A stretch of DNA of 12,643 nt from an uncultured cyanobacterium (GTDB lineage Bacteria > Cyanobacteriota > Cyanobacteriia > CACIAM-69d): contig CALCTI010000628.1 of NCBI GenBank assembly GCA_937894105.1, forward strand, positions 1 to 12,643. Reading direction: 5' to 3'. Positions 1 through 6,679 of the stretch are shown here, in pieces (the first letter of the stretch is position 1; every line of letters starts with the position of its first letter). Under the pieces are notes generated by a model, which did no database searches, was not told the origin of the DNA, and saw only the letters and a list, made by a program, of their open reading frames with translations. Both the position numbers and the translations under genes were made by a program.

Positions 1-123
1 TCATCAATTAATCTCCAGAAGCCTTATGCCGTGGGGAGTACGCGCCCTTTGAAAATAAACAAAGCTAGGGGCTGAAACTCTTACGGCTCTTGACTTAGGG
101 ATTTAATTGATGACAGCCCCTAG
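1..123 (+). mobile_element. MITE-like palindromic element, copy A (left end cut by window)
   Basis: It aligns base for base and without gaps over 123 bp with copy B (7491-7613). Shared blocks include TCATCAATTA at the left, CAGAAGCCTTAT, CGCCCTTT in the middle and TGATGACAGCCCCTAG at the right. The outer ends are inverted repeats of each other (TCATCAATTA against TAATTGATGA). The right half is itself a hairpin: CTAGGGGCTG near 64-74 is the perfect complement of CAGCCCCTAG at 114-123. No protein is encoded, so it would have to be moved by a transposase supplied elsewhere. The ten or so terminal bases present in copy B lie outside this window. Confidence 0.8.
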
Positions 124-133
124 TAGAAGGCGA

Positions 134-203
134 AATCCGCACTGTTGACTTCACCAACGTTTGGCTTCGCTAACGCTTCGCAAGCGACAAGCCCAGCGAT
201 CGC
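134..203. repeat. short dispersed repeat, first copy
   Basis: The ordered blocks AAATCCGCA, CTTCGCTAACGCTTCG, AAGC and CAGCGATCGC recur in the same order at 12308-12355, with different spacing. Within it CGCTTCGCAAGCG forms a tight hairpin. It resembles the short CTTCGCTAACGCTTCGC-type dispersed repeats known from several cyanobacterial genomes. It lies directly next to the right end of MITE copy A. Its function is unknown. Confidence 0.55.
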
Positions 204-271
204 TAGGCGTCTCATTCATTGATGAAGTGACCCTAGAAAGACGTCAACGTCATGGAAGTTTAAAATAAAAA

Positions 272-293
272 GGACCGATCCTAGGACCGATCC
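272..293. repeat. 10-bp direct repeat GGACCGATCC x2
   Basis: GGACCGATCC occurs twice, separated by TA, about 75 bp downstream of the 3' end of the small membrane protein gene. It lies beyond the probable terminator. No function can be assigned. Confidence 0.4.
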
Positions 294-312
294 AATTATC
301 AACCAGACTGCG

Positions 313-345
313 AAAAAAACGATTTTAACCAGGCAATTAACTGGT
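313..345 (-). terminator. probable weak rho-independent terminator
   Basis: On the minus strand ACCAG, an 8-nt loop and CTGGT form a 5-bp stem. About 8 nt later a run of seven Ts (plus-strand As 313-319) follows. It begins 22 bp after the stop of the 100-aa membrane protein gene and would end that transcript. The short stem and the offset T-run make it weak. Confidence 0.4.
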
Positions 346-366
346 AATTAAACCCATAAAATCGCG

Positions 367-669
367 TTACATTGCTTCAGCAACTGTCGGTGGAACATTG
401 CCAGCGGATTGGGGGAATGTTTCTTCTTCATCAGCCGTAAATTCAACATGATTTAGCAGCGTGGTAACGAAGGTAAACAAGAGAAAAGGTAGTGACAATA
501 CCAATATCAAACCCACGATCGCTAGGGCATATACCGGACGATTTGCACCCATTAGGGCGATCGCCGAAGCAAGGGACAAGAAAATAACAATCAGCCACAC
601 CATAATCTGAGGATAAATATCACCAAAGGTTAAGGTGCAACGAACTTTGTAGCGTTGAAGTTGTTCCAT
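367..669 (-). CDS. small two-helix membrane protein, function unknown
   Basis: The 100-residue protein has two hydrophobic stretches, about residues 22-41 and 47-71, joined by a short loop (GANRPVY). It therefore probably spans the membrane twice, with both ends on the same side. The N-terminus (residues 1-20) is polar. The last 25 residues are acidic (DEEE at 80-83) and end in a Pro/Ala-rich tail. I recognise no catalytic motif. The ATG start is supported by AAGGA about 10 nt upstream, and the gene ends with TAA just before a weak terminator. It lies 204 bp downstream of the interrupted ABC exporter on the same strand, but the gap holds strong inverted repeats, so one transcript is not assured. 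It looks like a conserved hypothetical protein; I cannot name a family. Confidence 0.7.
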   Translation of the reverse strand: MEQLQRYKVRCTLTFGDIYPQIMVWLIVIFLSLASAIALMGANRPVYALAIVGLILVLSLPFLLFTFVTTLLNHVEFTADEEETFPQSAGNVPPTVAEAM

Positions 670-797
670 GGTGCTAGTTCCTTAGAAAATCGATGAAACG
701 GGTTGTAATTTCCCTGTCTTTTCCACCGTAAACGCTTCCTTAGAGAACCGGGGAAAACGCTGCCCCTATCTCAATATTTCAATGGTAAAGTTGATAT

Positions 798-844
798 CCC
801 TTAATCCCTATTGGAGCTGTTGGGCGATTAAGGGTTTCAATAGG
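798..844. other. two interleaved inverted repeats (alternative hairpins)
   Basis: CCCTTAATC (798-806) is perfectly complementary to GATTAAGGG (826-834). CCTATTG (807-813), which abuts the first arm, is perfectly complementary to CAATAGG (838-844). The arms are interleaved (a-b-a'-b'), so the two stems compete or would have to form a pseudoknot. They lie 30-76 bp beyond the stop of the ABC exporter gene and may act as its 3' structure. There is no T-run on the minus-strand side; TTAATTTTTTA follows on the plus strand. Confidence 0.45.
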
Positions 845-873
845 TTAATTTTTTACGCTAAAGACGGCTCAAA

Positions 874-2664
874 TCATGCTCGAAACTGTTGGGCGTAGTA
901 AGCGGCGTAGCGACCGTTTGCGGATAAAAGTTCTTTGTGGGTGCCTGACTCAATGATGCGTCCCTGTTCCATTACCAAAATGCGGTGGGCTTCCCTAACG
1001 GTGGACAAACGATGGGCGATCGCAAACACAGTCCTCCCCATGGTTAAGCGCTGTAAGGCTTCCTGTACCAGCGCTTCCGATTCCGAGTCTAGGGCAGAGG
1101 TTGCTTCGTCGAGGATAAGGATTTTGGGGTTCAACAGTACGGCGCGGGCGATCGCAATCCGTTGGCGCTGTCCCCCCGATAGGTTTACTCCTCGTTCGCC
1201 TACCCAGGTGTGATAACCCTGGGAAAATTGGCTAATAAAGTCGTGGGCGTTGGCGATTTTGGCGGCTTTTTCTACGGCGTCAAAGTCGATGATGTCGCGA
1301 CCAAAGGCAATATTTTGAGCAATGGTGCCGGAAAACAGCACCGTGTCCTGGGGCACCAGACCAATTTGCTGGCGCAGGCTGCGGGCGGTGATGGTTTTGA
1401 TGTCGGTGTCGTCGATTAAAATGCGCCCTTGCTGGGGATCGTAAAAGCGAGTCAGCAGGTTAATTAGGGTGGTTTTGCCCGCTCCCGATGCGCCGACCAG
1501 GGCGATCGCCTCCCCAGGTTTGGCAGTGAAGCTAAGGTTTTATAGCACCGATGGATTGGGGGCGCTGCTGTTGGGATAGGCAAAGGTGACCTGGTCGTAG
1601 GTGACGGTGCCGGCGATCGGGGGAAGGGAGGGAGCACCGGGGCGATCGCGCACCAGGACTGGTTCCCGCAGAAGCTGGAAGAGGCGATCAACGGACGCCT
1701 GACTTTCCTTAAATTCGTTGTAGTTGCTAGTGGTGATGCTGATGGGATCGATCAAAAGCGCCACCGCTGCCACGTAGCTAATAAATCCCGCACCGGTGAG
1801 CTGCCTCTGGGAAATTTGCCAGCCCCCCAGCCAAAACAGCAACAGCACGCTCATGGCTTGCAAAAATCCCACCACCACAAACTGCATAGCCTTAGCCCGT
1901 TCAGCGCGATATTTAGCGAGACGGCCGGCGTCAGCTTCTTCCGTAAACCGACGCAGCTCGTAGGATTCTGCCGCAAATGCCCGCACTAGGCGCATGCCGC
2001 CGATAACCTCCGTTACCATCGCAGCTAAGTTAGACACCCGCCCTTGGCTACTGCGGGCAAAATCCAAAAGTCGCTCACCAAACCAGCCGATTAACACCGC
2101 CATAAGCGGCGCAATAATTAGGGACACGAGGGTGAGCTGCCAGTTGAGCACAATCATGTAAGTCAGAACCACGATGAGCTGGAGCACACAGGGCACAAAC
2201 TGGTGAAATAATTTATTGATCGCATCGCCCACCCGGTCCACATCGCCGGTGAGTCGATAGGCGATATCCCCTGCTTTTGCCGCTTCAAAGTAATCGAGGC
2301 TGAGTTTTTGCAGATGGTCGTACACAGATACGCGCAGGTCACGGGCGATCGCGAGAGCAGCCTTTGCCATCAGGGAATCTTGCCCAAACTGGAAAACTCC
2401 GCGCACCACAAAAATAATTGCGCCCACCCCTGCCAGCTGGGCGATCGCCCCCAGATCCCCCGTTCCAATAGGGTCAGCCAACTGTCCCGGCAGCCAGGCT
2501 AGGGCAGGCCAAAACGCCGTAAATCCAACGGTACATCCCCGCGCCAGCACAATTGTTAGCCGCTGCTGTTTTAAAAATGGCGATAGGTACTGGTAGCGCG
2601 ATCGCCAGGTCAGGGAAGCAGATCTAGCAAAAGATTCACGAGAAAACGTGGACTCAGACGCCAT
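874..2664 (-). pseudogene. ABC exporter (fused membrane-ATPase half-transporter) interrupted by in-frame TAA
   Basis: One continuous frame of 596 codons encodes a typical ABC exporter half-transporter that would drive ATP-dependent export across the inner membrane as a dimer; the substrate is unknown. The membrane domain occupies about residues 35-310. The ATPase domain follows with Walker A GASGAGKT (about 391-398), the signature LSGGQRQR, Walker B ILILDEATSALD and the switch histidine in AHR. The length is normal for the family. Codon 375 (1540-1542), just before the conserved NLSF strand, is TAA instead of a sense codon. The upstream piece (ATG at 2664, 374 aa) therefore has no ATPase. The downstream piece has only an internal GTG at 1356, after Walker A, so neither fragment should work alone. 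The rest of both domains is intact, pointing to a recent nonsense change or a base-call error. The gene ends in TGA. Confidence 0.9.
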
Positions 2665-2814
2665 GGGTAAACAAAGAAACTAACAGCCCCATCAGACCAT
2701 ATTTGACGGTATTGACCAATAGACCAGCCCGTTACTTTGCCGCCCATACTAATCTTCAAACCAATTTTTGATGGTTATTCTCTGAAAGGCGTTGCTGAGT
2801 CAAGAGAGATCGGC

Positions 2815-3159
2815 AGTCCCAAGCCAGCAGTTATTTTTTTGACCTGACATAAAGTCTGTCATTCGTTGACTTCTTCTAGCCGAAGAACTTTTGATGGGGC
2901 TGCCGCTGCTCCAGAGGGTCTTTAACCCAGTCAATGATGGTGGTTGTTGTGAATCTTCTGTCACTTACCCAATAGGGCGAAATCCCACACCATTGAGGTC
3001 AATTTTCAAGCACAACTCACGCCGATCATCACTTTAGCTTCGGTTGGATTGACACTTATCAACAAATTGTCGCCCCCAACAAGGGCAGCGATAATTCTGC
3101 TTCTGCCCCCGGAAGCCATTTCTGCGCACCTGTGATGAGCTAACGCTTGGACGCTCCAT
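2815..3159 (-). pseudogene. IS1-family transposase remnant
   Basis: On the minus strand from ATG 3159 one frame reads SSSQVRRNGFRGQKQNYRC, then GRQFV, a stop, CLKIDLNGVGFRPIG and another stop. This follows the N-terminal zinc-ribbon/helix-turn-helix part of cyanobacterial IS1 transposases (pattern NG..RGKQNYRC..CGRQF ... CL.MYLNG.GFR.I). After a frameshift, TTTIIDWVKD (about 2919-2948) matches the next conserved piece, T.I.NWV. Further on, QTLCQVKK and NNCWLGTA (about 2818-2855, in shifted frames) resemble the start of the catalytic half. At least two stops and two frameshifts make it non-functional. One of the zinc-ribbon cysteines has been displaced. Terminal inverted repeats were not identified. 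It lies about 150 bp upstream of the ABC exporter start. The identification rests on family memory of these motifs. Confidence 0.72.
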
Positions 3160-3509
3160 TGATATAGTCAATTGCCACTGATGTAGGACATTCACTTGAT
3201 GGGACATTTAGCGTAATGGTGTACAGCTAAGACCGCACTATCGGTCTCGCCAAAGCTTCGCGAACGGCAGAGGATGACCGACTTAGCCTAAATCTTCAGC
3301 GTCCATTGACGCATCTTGTGTTGAAACAGAGCGACCATAAAGGCTTTTCCAGGCGTCCTATTAGAGTTTAGAAGGACTATATCAGACTGGTAGGTTAACA
3401 ATTCTCAGACGCTAGGTCACCTTGCACAACGTCTTCAACGCCCTGTCATCAATTCAATCTCAACCCCAATAACCCTGGCGACCCAATATGTCTTCGTCTA
3501 CTTTTCCCA
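3160..3509. other. non-coding interval, no recognised gene
   Basis: No convincing reading frame is visible on either strand. It contains a degenerate dispersed-repeat-like piece (TCGCCAAAGCTTCGCGAACG, about 3246-3265). A GTCATCAATT at 3445-3454 recalls the end of the MITE family, but no partner end is visible. It probably holds eroded mobile DNA next to the IS1 remnant. Confidence 0.4.
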
Positions 3510-3887
3510 TTACGCAACGACACCATTAAGCTCACGACAGGAGCCTAAACCACCGCTAGGGTCGTCACGATAGTCAGCCTTGGGAACCCAAACCGTTACG
3601 GTATGATCCTCACCCACATGGTAAAGGTAGTCCACCTGAGCATCGTAAACGGTGCCCACCCGCAGGTTAGAAAAATCATCTTCGCAGCTTTCAAATCCAA
3701 AACGCACCAAAATCTGAGCTATCAAACACCCTGGCGTATCCACGTTTTCTCCCAAGCTTTCCCGCTCTTGCCAAAAGGTTTCCAAAAATCGATTCAAAAC
3801 TGGCAGCAGCTTTTGGGGAACGCCATTACGGCTGTAATAAATAATGACCGGGCTATTTTCGACGATGATATGACAAGCGGTACTCAT
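3510..3887 (-). CDS. small conserved-type protein of unknown function
   Basis: The 125-residue soluble protein has no signal peptide or membrane segment. The N-terminus reads as a short beta hairpin (HIIVENSPVIIYYSRNG) followed by a helix (LLPVLNRFLETFWQERESL). The C-terminal half is acidic and beta-rich, with VDYLYHVGEDHTVTVWVP. The opening is reminiscent of small proteins that begin with a T-I-Y-x-H-x-D-G-Y-P-type hairpin then a helix, often found in phage and accessory regions; this likeness is weak and I assign no function. The gene starts with ATG at 3887, has no clear Shine-Dalgarno sequence and ends in TAA. It has no same-strand neighbour nearby: an IS1 remnant lies downstream and about 1 kb of non-coding DNA upstream. 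Its codon use, unlike that of the overlapping plus-strand frame, looks natural. Confidence 0.6.
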   Translation of the reverse strand: MSTACHIIVENSPVIIYYSRNGVPQKLLPVLNRFLETFWQERESLGENVDTPGCLIAQILVRFGFESCEDDFSNLRVGTVYDAQVDYLYHVGEDHTVTVWVPKADYRDDPSGGLGSCRELNGVVA

Positions 3888-4069
3888 GGTGTCGGCGTCG
3901 GGGAAATGGTAGTTGGAACAACTAACGATATTTAGAAATTTACGTCTAGGCCCTAATTTTGCCAGTTTTCTGCGGAAGCCAACAATTCTGTCGGCACAAA
4001 TTCAGGGAAGCGCCATATTCTCCCTATTGGGCAACAGAATTCTGGTATCCTTTGGCGCTGAATTGTACC

Positions 4070-4113
4070 TAATGACATTCCAAAGCCTGATCCGAATCTG
4101 GGGTATGTCATTA
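4070..4113. repeat. 9-bp inverted repeat TAATGACAT / ATGTCATTA
   Basis: TAATGACAT at 4070-4078 is the perfect complement of ATGTCATTA at 4105-4113, with a 26-nt gap. The arms resemble the TGTCAT core of the MITE ends elsewhere in the window. The intervening sequence does not match the MITE, so a relationship is uncertain. Confidence 0.4.
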
Positions 4114-4165
4114 ATGAGATTTCAGAAGCCTAATTAAACCTCAAAAGTCTTGCGCAATAGGTGAG

Positions 4166-4211
4166 CACAGACCTTTTGAGATGAGAAGCTCTAGGGACTG
4201 AAAGGTCTGTG
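4166..4211. repeat. 11-bp inverted repeat CACAGACCTTT / AAAGGTCTGTG
   Basis: The arms at 4166-4176 and 4201-4211 are perfectly complementary with a 24-nt loop. No T-run follows on either strand, so it is not a standard terminator. It could be a small palindromic repeat or the two ends of a very short element. Confidence 0.5.
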
Positions 4212-4380
4212 GATATTGGCTTTTAGCATTTGCCGTATAGTTTTTTGACCTGCGCTGAATACGTCTCAATGAGCACTAAGGGGCATTGTTTGCAAGGCGT
4301 TGGCAAGACTAGAAGCGCTGGCACGATAAAAGCGCCGGCGAAGCAGTGGTGCAGGGCTTGCCACATACTGCTTTTATTGG

Positions 4381-4433
4381 CAGGACTTACACAGAATGGG
4401 GGTGAGGGGCACTGGGATTTTGTGTAAGTCCTG
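4381..4433. mobile_element. 53-bp palindromic element with CAGGACTTACACA ends
   Basis: The 17-bp arms at 4381-4397 and 4417-4433 are complementary at 16 of 17 positions (CAGGACTTACACAgAAT against the complement CAGGACTTACACAaAAT). They enclose a G-rich 19-nt centre. Similar AGGACTTACGCA-type palindromes are common in cyanobacterial genomes and are probably small non-autonomous or relic elements. There is no gene in it. Confidence 0.55.
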
Positions 4434-4816
4434 ACTGGTTACCCATCGCAAGGAGGTTAGCAACAGCTCTTACCTTTGAGGCTGCTGATTTGCTTTGGTT
4501 AGACCGGGATGCCTGTTAGATTAGATTGCAACTGAACTCTCTGTATCCTCTCCTCAAGGAGCCTCTGGCGCTCCATCCTACGATTTTGCCTTTTGGTGCT
4601 CCTGGTTGGTACTGACTTGGAAGCGTTAATAAGGGGTTACGTTGGGAGTCAAATACCGTATTTGCCTCAACAATTTGCCTCAATAGTGGACGTTCTCTGA
4701 GTCTTGAGCGATAAAAGCGATAAGGTAAGTTTAATTCGGCTAAGGTCACAGAACGCTATTAAAGCGTTGTCTAGGGGCTTTTGAACTTGTTGCTTACTTT
4801 TTTGACAACATAGCTT

Positions 4817-4862
4817 TTTGAGTTTTAATCCTCTTTGAGTTTTAATTCTTTTGAGTTTTAAT
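4817..4862. repeat. three copies of TTTGAGTTTTAAT upstream of the membrane-protein gene
   Basis: TTTGAGTTTTAAT occurs exactly at 4817-4829, 4834-4846 and 4850-4862, with start-to-start spacing of 17 and 16 bp. The last copy ends 29 bp before the ATG of the downstream gene, so the array lies where its promoter or 5' leader should be. It could be a regulator-binding array or a slippage-generated repeat. Confidence 0.6.
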
Positions 4863-4891
4863 TTTCGGTCACCTCGTTTATTTGTGTTTCG

Positions 4892-6079
4892 ATGACCTCA
4901 TCTAATCCATATCTTGAACGTGCCAAGCAGGGCGACCCCGATGCGATCGCTTATCTTATGCGGCGATCGCTCCAAAGTAAGGGGATTGAAGTTAGCGCCC
5001 AGGAAGAAGGCGACACGCTTTTAGTCACCCTGGAAGGGGCGCAGCCAGTGAATCGCGAGGCGGTTGTGGCCTTTATTCGCAAGGGCATGATGGAGCTGGA
5101 TATTTCCTCACTGCGATCCGTCCAGGTGGACTGGCGACAACAGGGAAGCTTGCTATCGGAGTGGACCGAAGAAATTCCCCTAAACGACGGCGGCGGGGCA
5201 GATTTTGGCTCTGCTGGGTTGTCGGGAATGGACGAGCCGATGGATGCGCTGCCCCCCATTGACGATAGCGATCTCCCCGGCGACGAGGCTCTGAGTTTGG
5301 AAGACGTTTATGCCAACGAAGTGGCGGACAACGACTTCGGTGCTGATAATGACTTTGTCGATAGTAGTGACGAGAGCGACTCGATGGACGATATGCCGGA
5401 AGAAGCTCCAGCCCCTGAAAAGAAGAAAGCCAGTACCTCGCCCATCGTATTGTTGCTACTGTTGGCGGCAATTTTAGGCGGTGGTTGGTATTTCTTCCAA
5501 GAGGGTTATTTCAAACCGCTAATTGCGATGTTGCCGGAGTCAATCCGCCAGAATATCCCAACGCCCGGCGGTGCCCCTGAGGGTGAAGTGGCTACGGACC
5601 CGGATCCGGAAGCGACAGCCGACCCGGCGGCGGAAGCTGGTGAGGAAGGCGAGGGAACAGCGCCTGCGGCATCTCCAGAAGAAGACCCAGCCACCGCTGA
5701 ATCTCCAGATCCGGCAGCAGGTGAAACTCCTGCGGCAGCAGAATCTCCGGACGCGGAAGGGGATCCTGTGGCTGAGGCAAGCCCGGCTCCTGCGGCTAGC
5801 CCCAGTCCTGCGGCACCTCAGGCGGCACCTAGCCCAGCGGCAACAACGGCTCCAGCTGAGCCTTCGTTTAATGTGGGTGTGCGTCAGGCGATTAAGGCGT
5901 CTCAGTTAGCCCAAACGGCTCAAACCCCTGGGGATTGGTCCGCAGTGGCCCAAGCGTGGCAGGCGGCGGTAAACGCGATGAAAGAGGTGCCCCAAACTGA
6001 TGCTAACTATGAGACGGCAAAGGATCGGATTCCCACCTATGAGAAAAATCTGGCTTACGCCCAGAGTTTGTCACAATAG
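4892..6079 (+). CDS. single-pass membrane protein with Pro/Ala/Glu-rich outer segment and conserved ends
   Basis: The 395-residue protein has five parts. (1) Residues 1-98 form a compact domain beginning NPYLERAKQGDPDAIAYLM, a start I know from many uncharacterised cyanobacterial proteins. (2) An acidic linker runs from about 99 to 175. (3) A KKK cluster (177-179) precedes one membrane helix at about 184-201, predicting N-terminus inside and C-terminus in the periplasm. (4) A low-complexity segment rich in Pro, Ala, Glu and Ser (about 222-324) probably spans or contacts the cell wall. (5) A helical C-terminal domain (325-395; DWSAVAQAWQAAVNAM, YEKNLAYAQ) recalls a tetratricopeptide-like repeat seen at the ends of other cyanobacterial membrane proteins. 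No catalytic motif is visible. The ATG has no clear Shine-Dalgarno sequence and the gene ends in TAG. The function is unknown; a scaffold or wall-tethered role is only a guess. Confidence 0.85.
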   Translation: MTSSNPYLERAKQGDPDAIAYLMRRSLQSKGIEVSAQEEGDTLLVTLEGAQPVNREAVVAFIRKGMMELDISSLRSVQVDWRQQGSLLSEWTEEIPLNDGGGADFGSAGLSGMDEPMDALPPIDDSDLPGDEALSLEDVYANEVADNDFGADNDFVDSSDESDSMDDMPEEAPAPEKKKASTSPIVLLLLLAAILGGGWYFFQEGYFKPLIAMLPESIRQNIPTPGGAPEGEVATDPDPEATADPAAEAGEEGEGTAPAASPEEDPATAESPDPAAGETPAAAESPDAEGDPVAEASPAPAASPSPAAPQAAPSPAATTAPAEPSFNVGVRQAIKASQLAQTAQTPGDWSAVAQAWQAAVNAMKEVPQTDANYETAKDRIPTYEKNLAYAQSLSQ

Positions 6080-6164
6080 CGCCTTAGTTTAAAAGCTTCG
6101 TGGCTGCGAAACTTGGAGCGATCGCCCCTTCCTATTTTCTGGGGGTGATCGCTTCAGGCTTTGT

Positions 6165-6228
6165 GTCGGCAACTGCATGCGTCGGCAACTGCATGGGTCG
6201 GCAACTGCATGGATCGGCAACTGCATTC
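6165..6228. repeat. 16-bp tandem repeat, four copies (GTCGGCAACTGCATGS)
   Basis: Units start at 6165, 6181, 6197 and 6213 with an exact 16-bp period. The first three differ only in the last base, and the fourth begins with A and ends TC. The array lies in the 200-bp gap where two genes converge (plus-strand membrane protein, minus-strand phosphatase). The period is not a multiple of three and the plus-strand frame across it resembles no protein, so it is best read as non-coding. Confidence 0.85.
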
Positions 6229-6281
6229 GATCAACCTCAACAGTTCGGTGACGGTAACAGCCCCTTGAGTCGCTTCGCAGA

Positions 6282-6644
6282 TTAAACGTAGCTTTCCAAT
6301 ATTGGGGCGATCGCTGCTTTCAGCTCTTCCACAAGCTCTGGGTGCATATACCCATAACGGTCTTCCACCCCTAAACTATGCACTTCCGTGTGGCGCATAA
6401 ACTCTGGGAAATCAGCTTTTAATCTTTGAACGTGCTTTGGCTCCATTGCGATCACAAGGTCAGCCCATTTCAGATCCTTGGCAGAGACGTGACGCTTCGC
6501 CTTCGCGCTGGTGCCTGCGGAATGAACGTTGACAAATGGCTGGTTGCTATAAATCTTCTCCGCCGTCGGACTACGCCATTTGTTCATTGAGCAAACGAAC
6601 AAAACGTTGATATTTTTGCTCTCTCGCTGCTGTCGTTGACTCAT
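6282..6644 (-). CDS. low-molecular-weight protein tyrosine phosphatase-like protein
   Basis: The 120-residue cytosolic protein opens with a beta strand and the phosphate-binding loop CSMNKWRS (Cys18 to Arg24, the C-x5-R-S signature of low-molecular-weight tyrosine phosphatases and arsenate reductases). PTAEKIY and HSAGTSA follow in the family's order, then a strand ending DLVIAME. Classical enzymes are about 150 residues and use a general-acid Asp in a DP[WY] motif near the end. Here that region reads VEDRYGYMHPEL, so the acid may be a different Asp or missing. The protein matches the short (about 105-120 aa) subfamily. It could dephosphorylate a protein or small molecule; the substrate is unknown. 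The start is ATG at 6644 without a strong ribosome site. A later start near Asn13 would lose little. It lies 35 bp downstream of the Uma2 gene on the same strand. Confidence 0.85.
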   Translation of the reverse strand: MSQRQQRESKNINVLFVCSMNKWRSPTAEKIYSNQPFVNVHSAGTSAKAKRHVSAKDLKWADLVIAMEPKHVQRLKADFPEFMRHTEVHSLGVEDRYGYMHPELVEELKAAIAPILESYV

Positions 6645-6679
6645 GCTGGGGCGATCGCTTTAGTTTTTGTCACAGTTGT

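Larger units (their letters stand above)
3888..4891. other. gene-poor interval with inverted repeats
   Basis: About 1 kb without a gene I can defend. It holds three inverted repeats (4070-4113, 4166-4211, 4381-4433) and, next to the following gene, an array of TTTGAGTTTTAAT repeats (4817-4862), each listed separately. A 77-codon GTG-started frame on the minus strand (4516-4749) and plus-strand frames at 3913-4137 and 4230-4427 give proteins I do not recognise, with no ribosome site or domain. I regard them as chance frames. HIP1 sites are absent here, in contrast to the flanking genes, so this may be inserted or eroded DNA. Confidence 0.45.

Noticed and set aside
3445..3460. MITE end (GTCATCAATT) upstream of the small unknown gene
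   Set aside because: Only one 10-bp end-like match is present, with no partner end or internal blocks.
4131..4230. Fifth, degenerate MITE copy
   Set aside because: ATTAAACCTCAAAA and CTAGGGACTGAAA recall MITE blocks, but the order, spacing and termini do not fit, so the match may be chance.
4516..4749. 77-codon minus-strand frame
   Set aside because: It has a GTG start, no ribosome site, no family resemblance and lies in a HIP1-free non-coding stretch. I cannot support it as a gene.
6165..6228. CRISPR array
   Set aside because: The 16-bp units abut with no spacers, so this is a plain tandem repeat.
6100..6285. Plus-strand 61-codon frame across the 16-bp tandem repeats
   Set aside because: The repeat period is 16 bp, so the frame rotates through different residues; the product resembles no protein and has no ribosome site.
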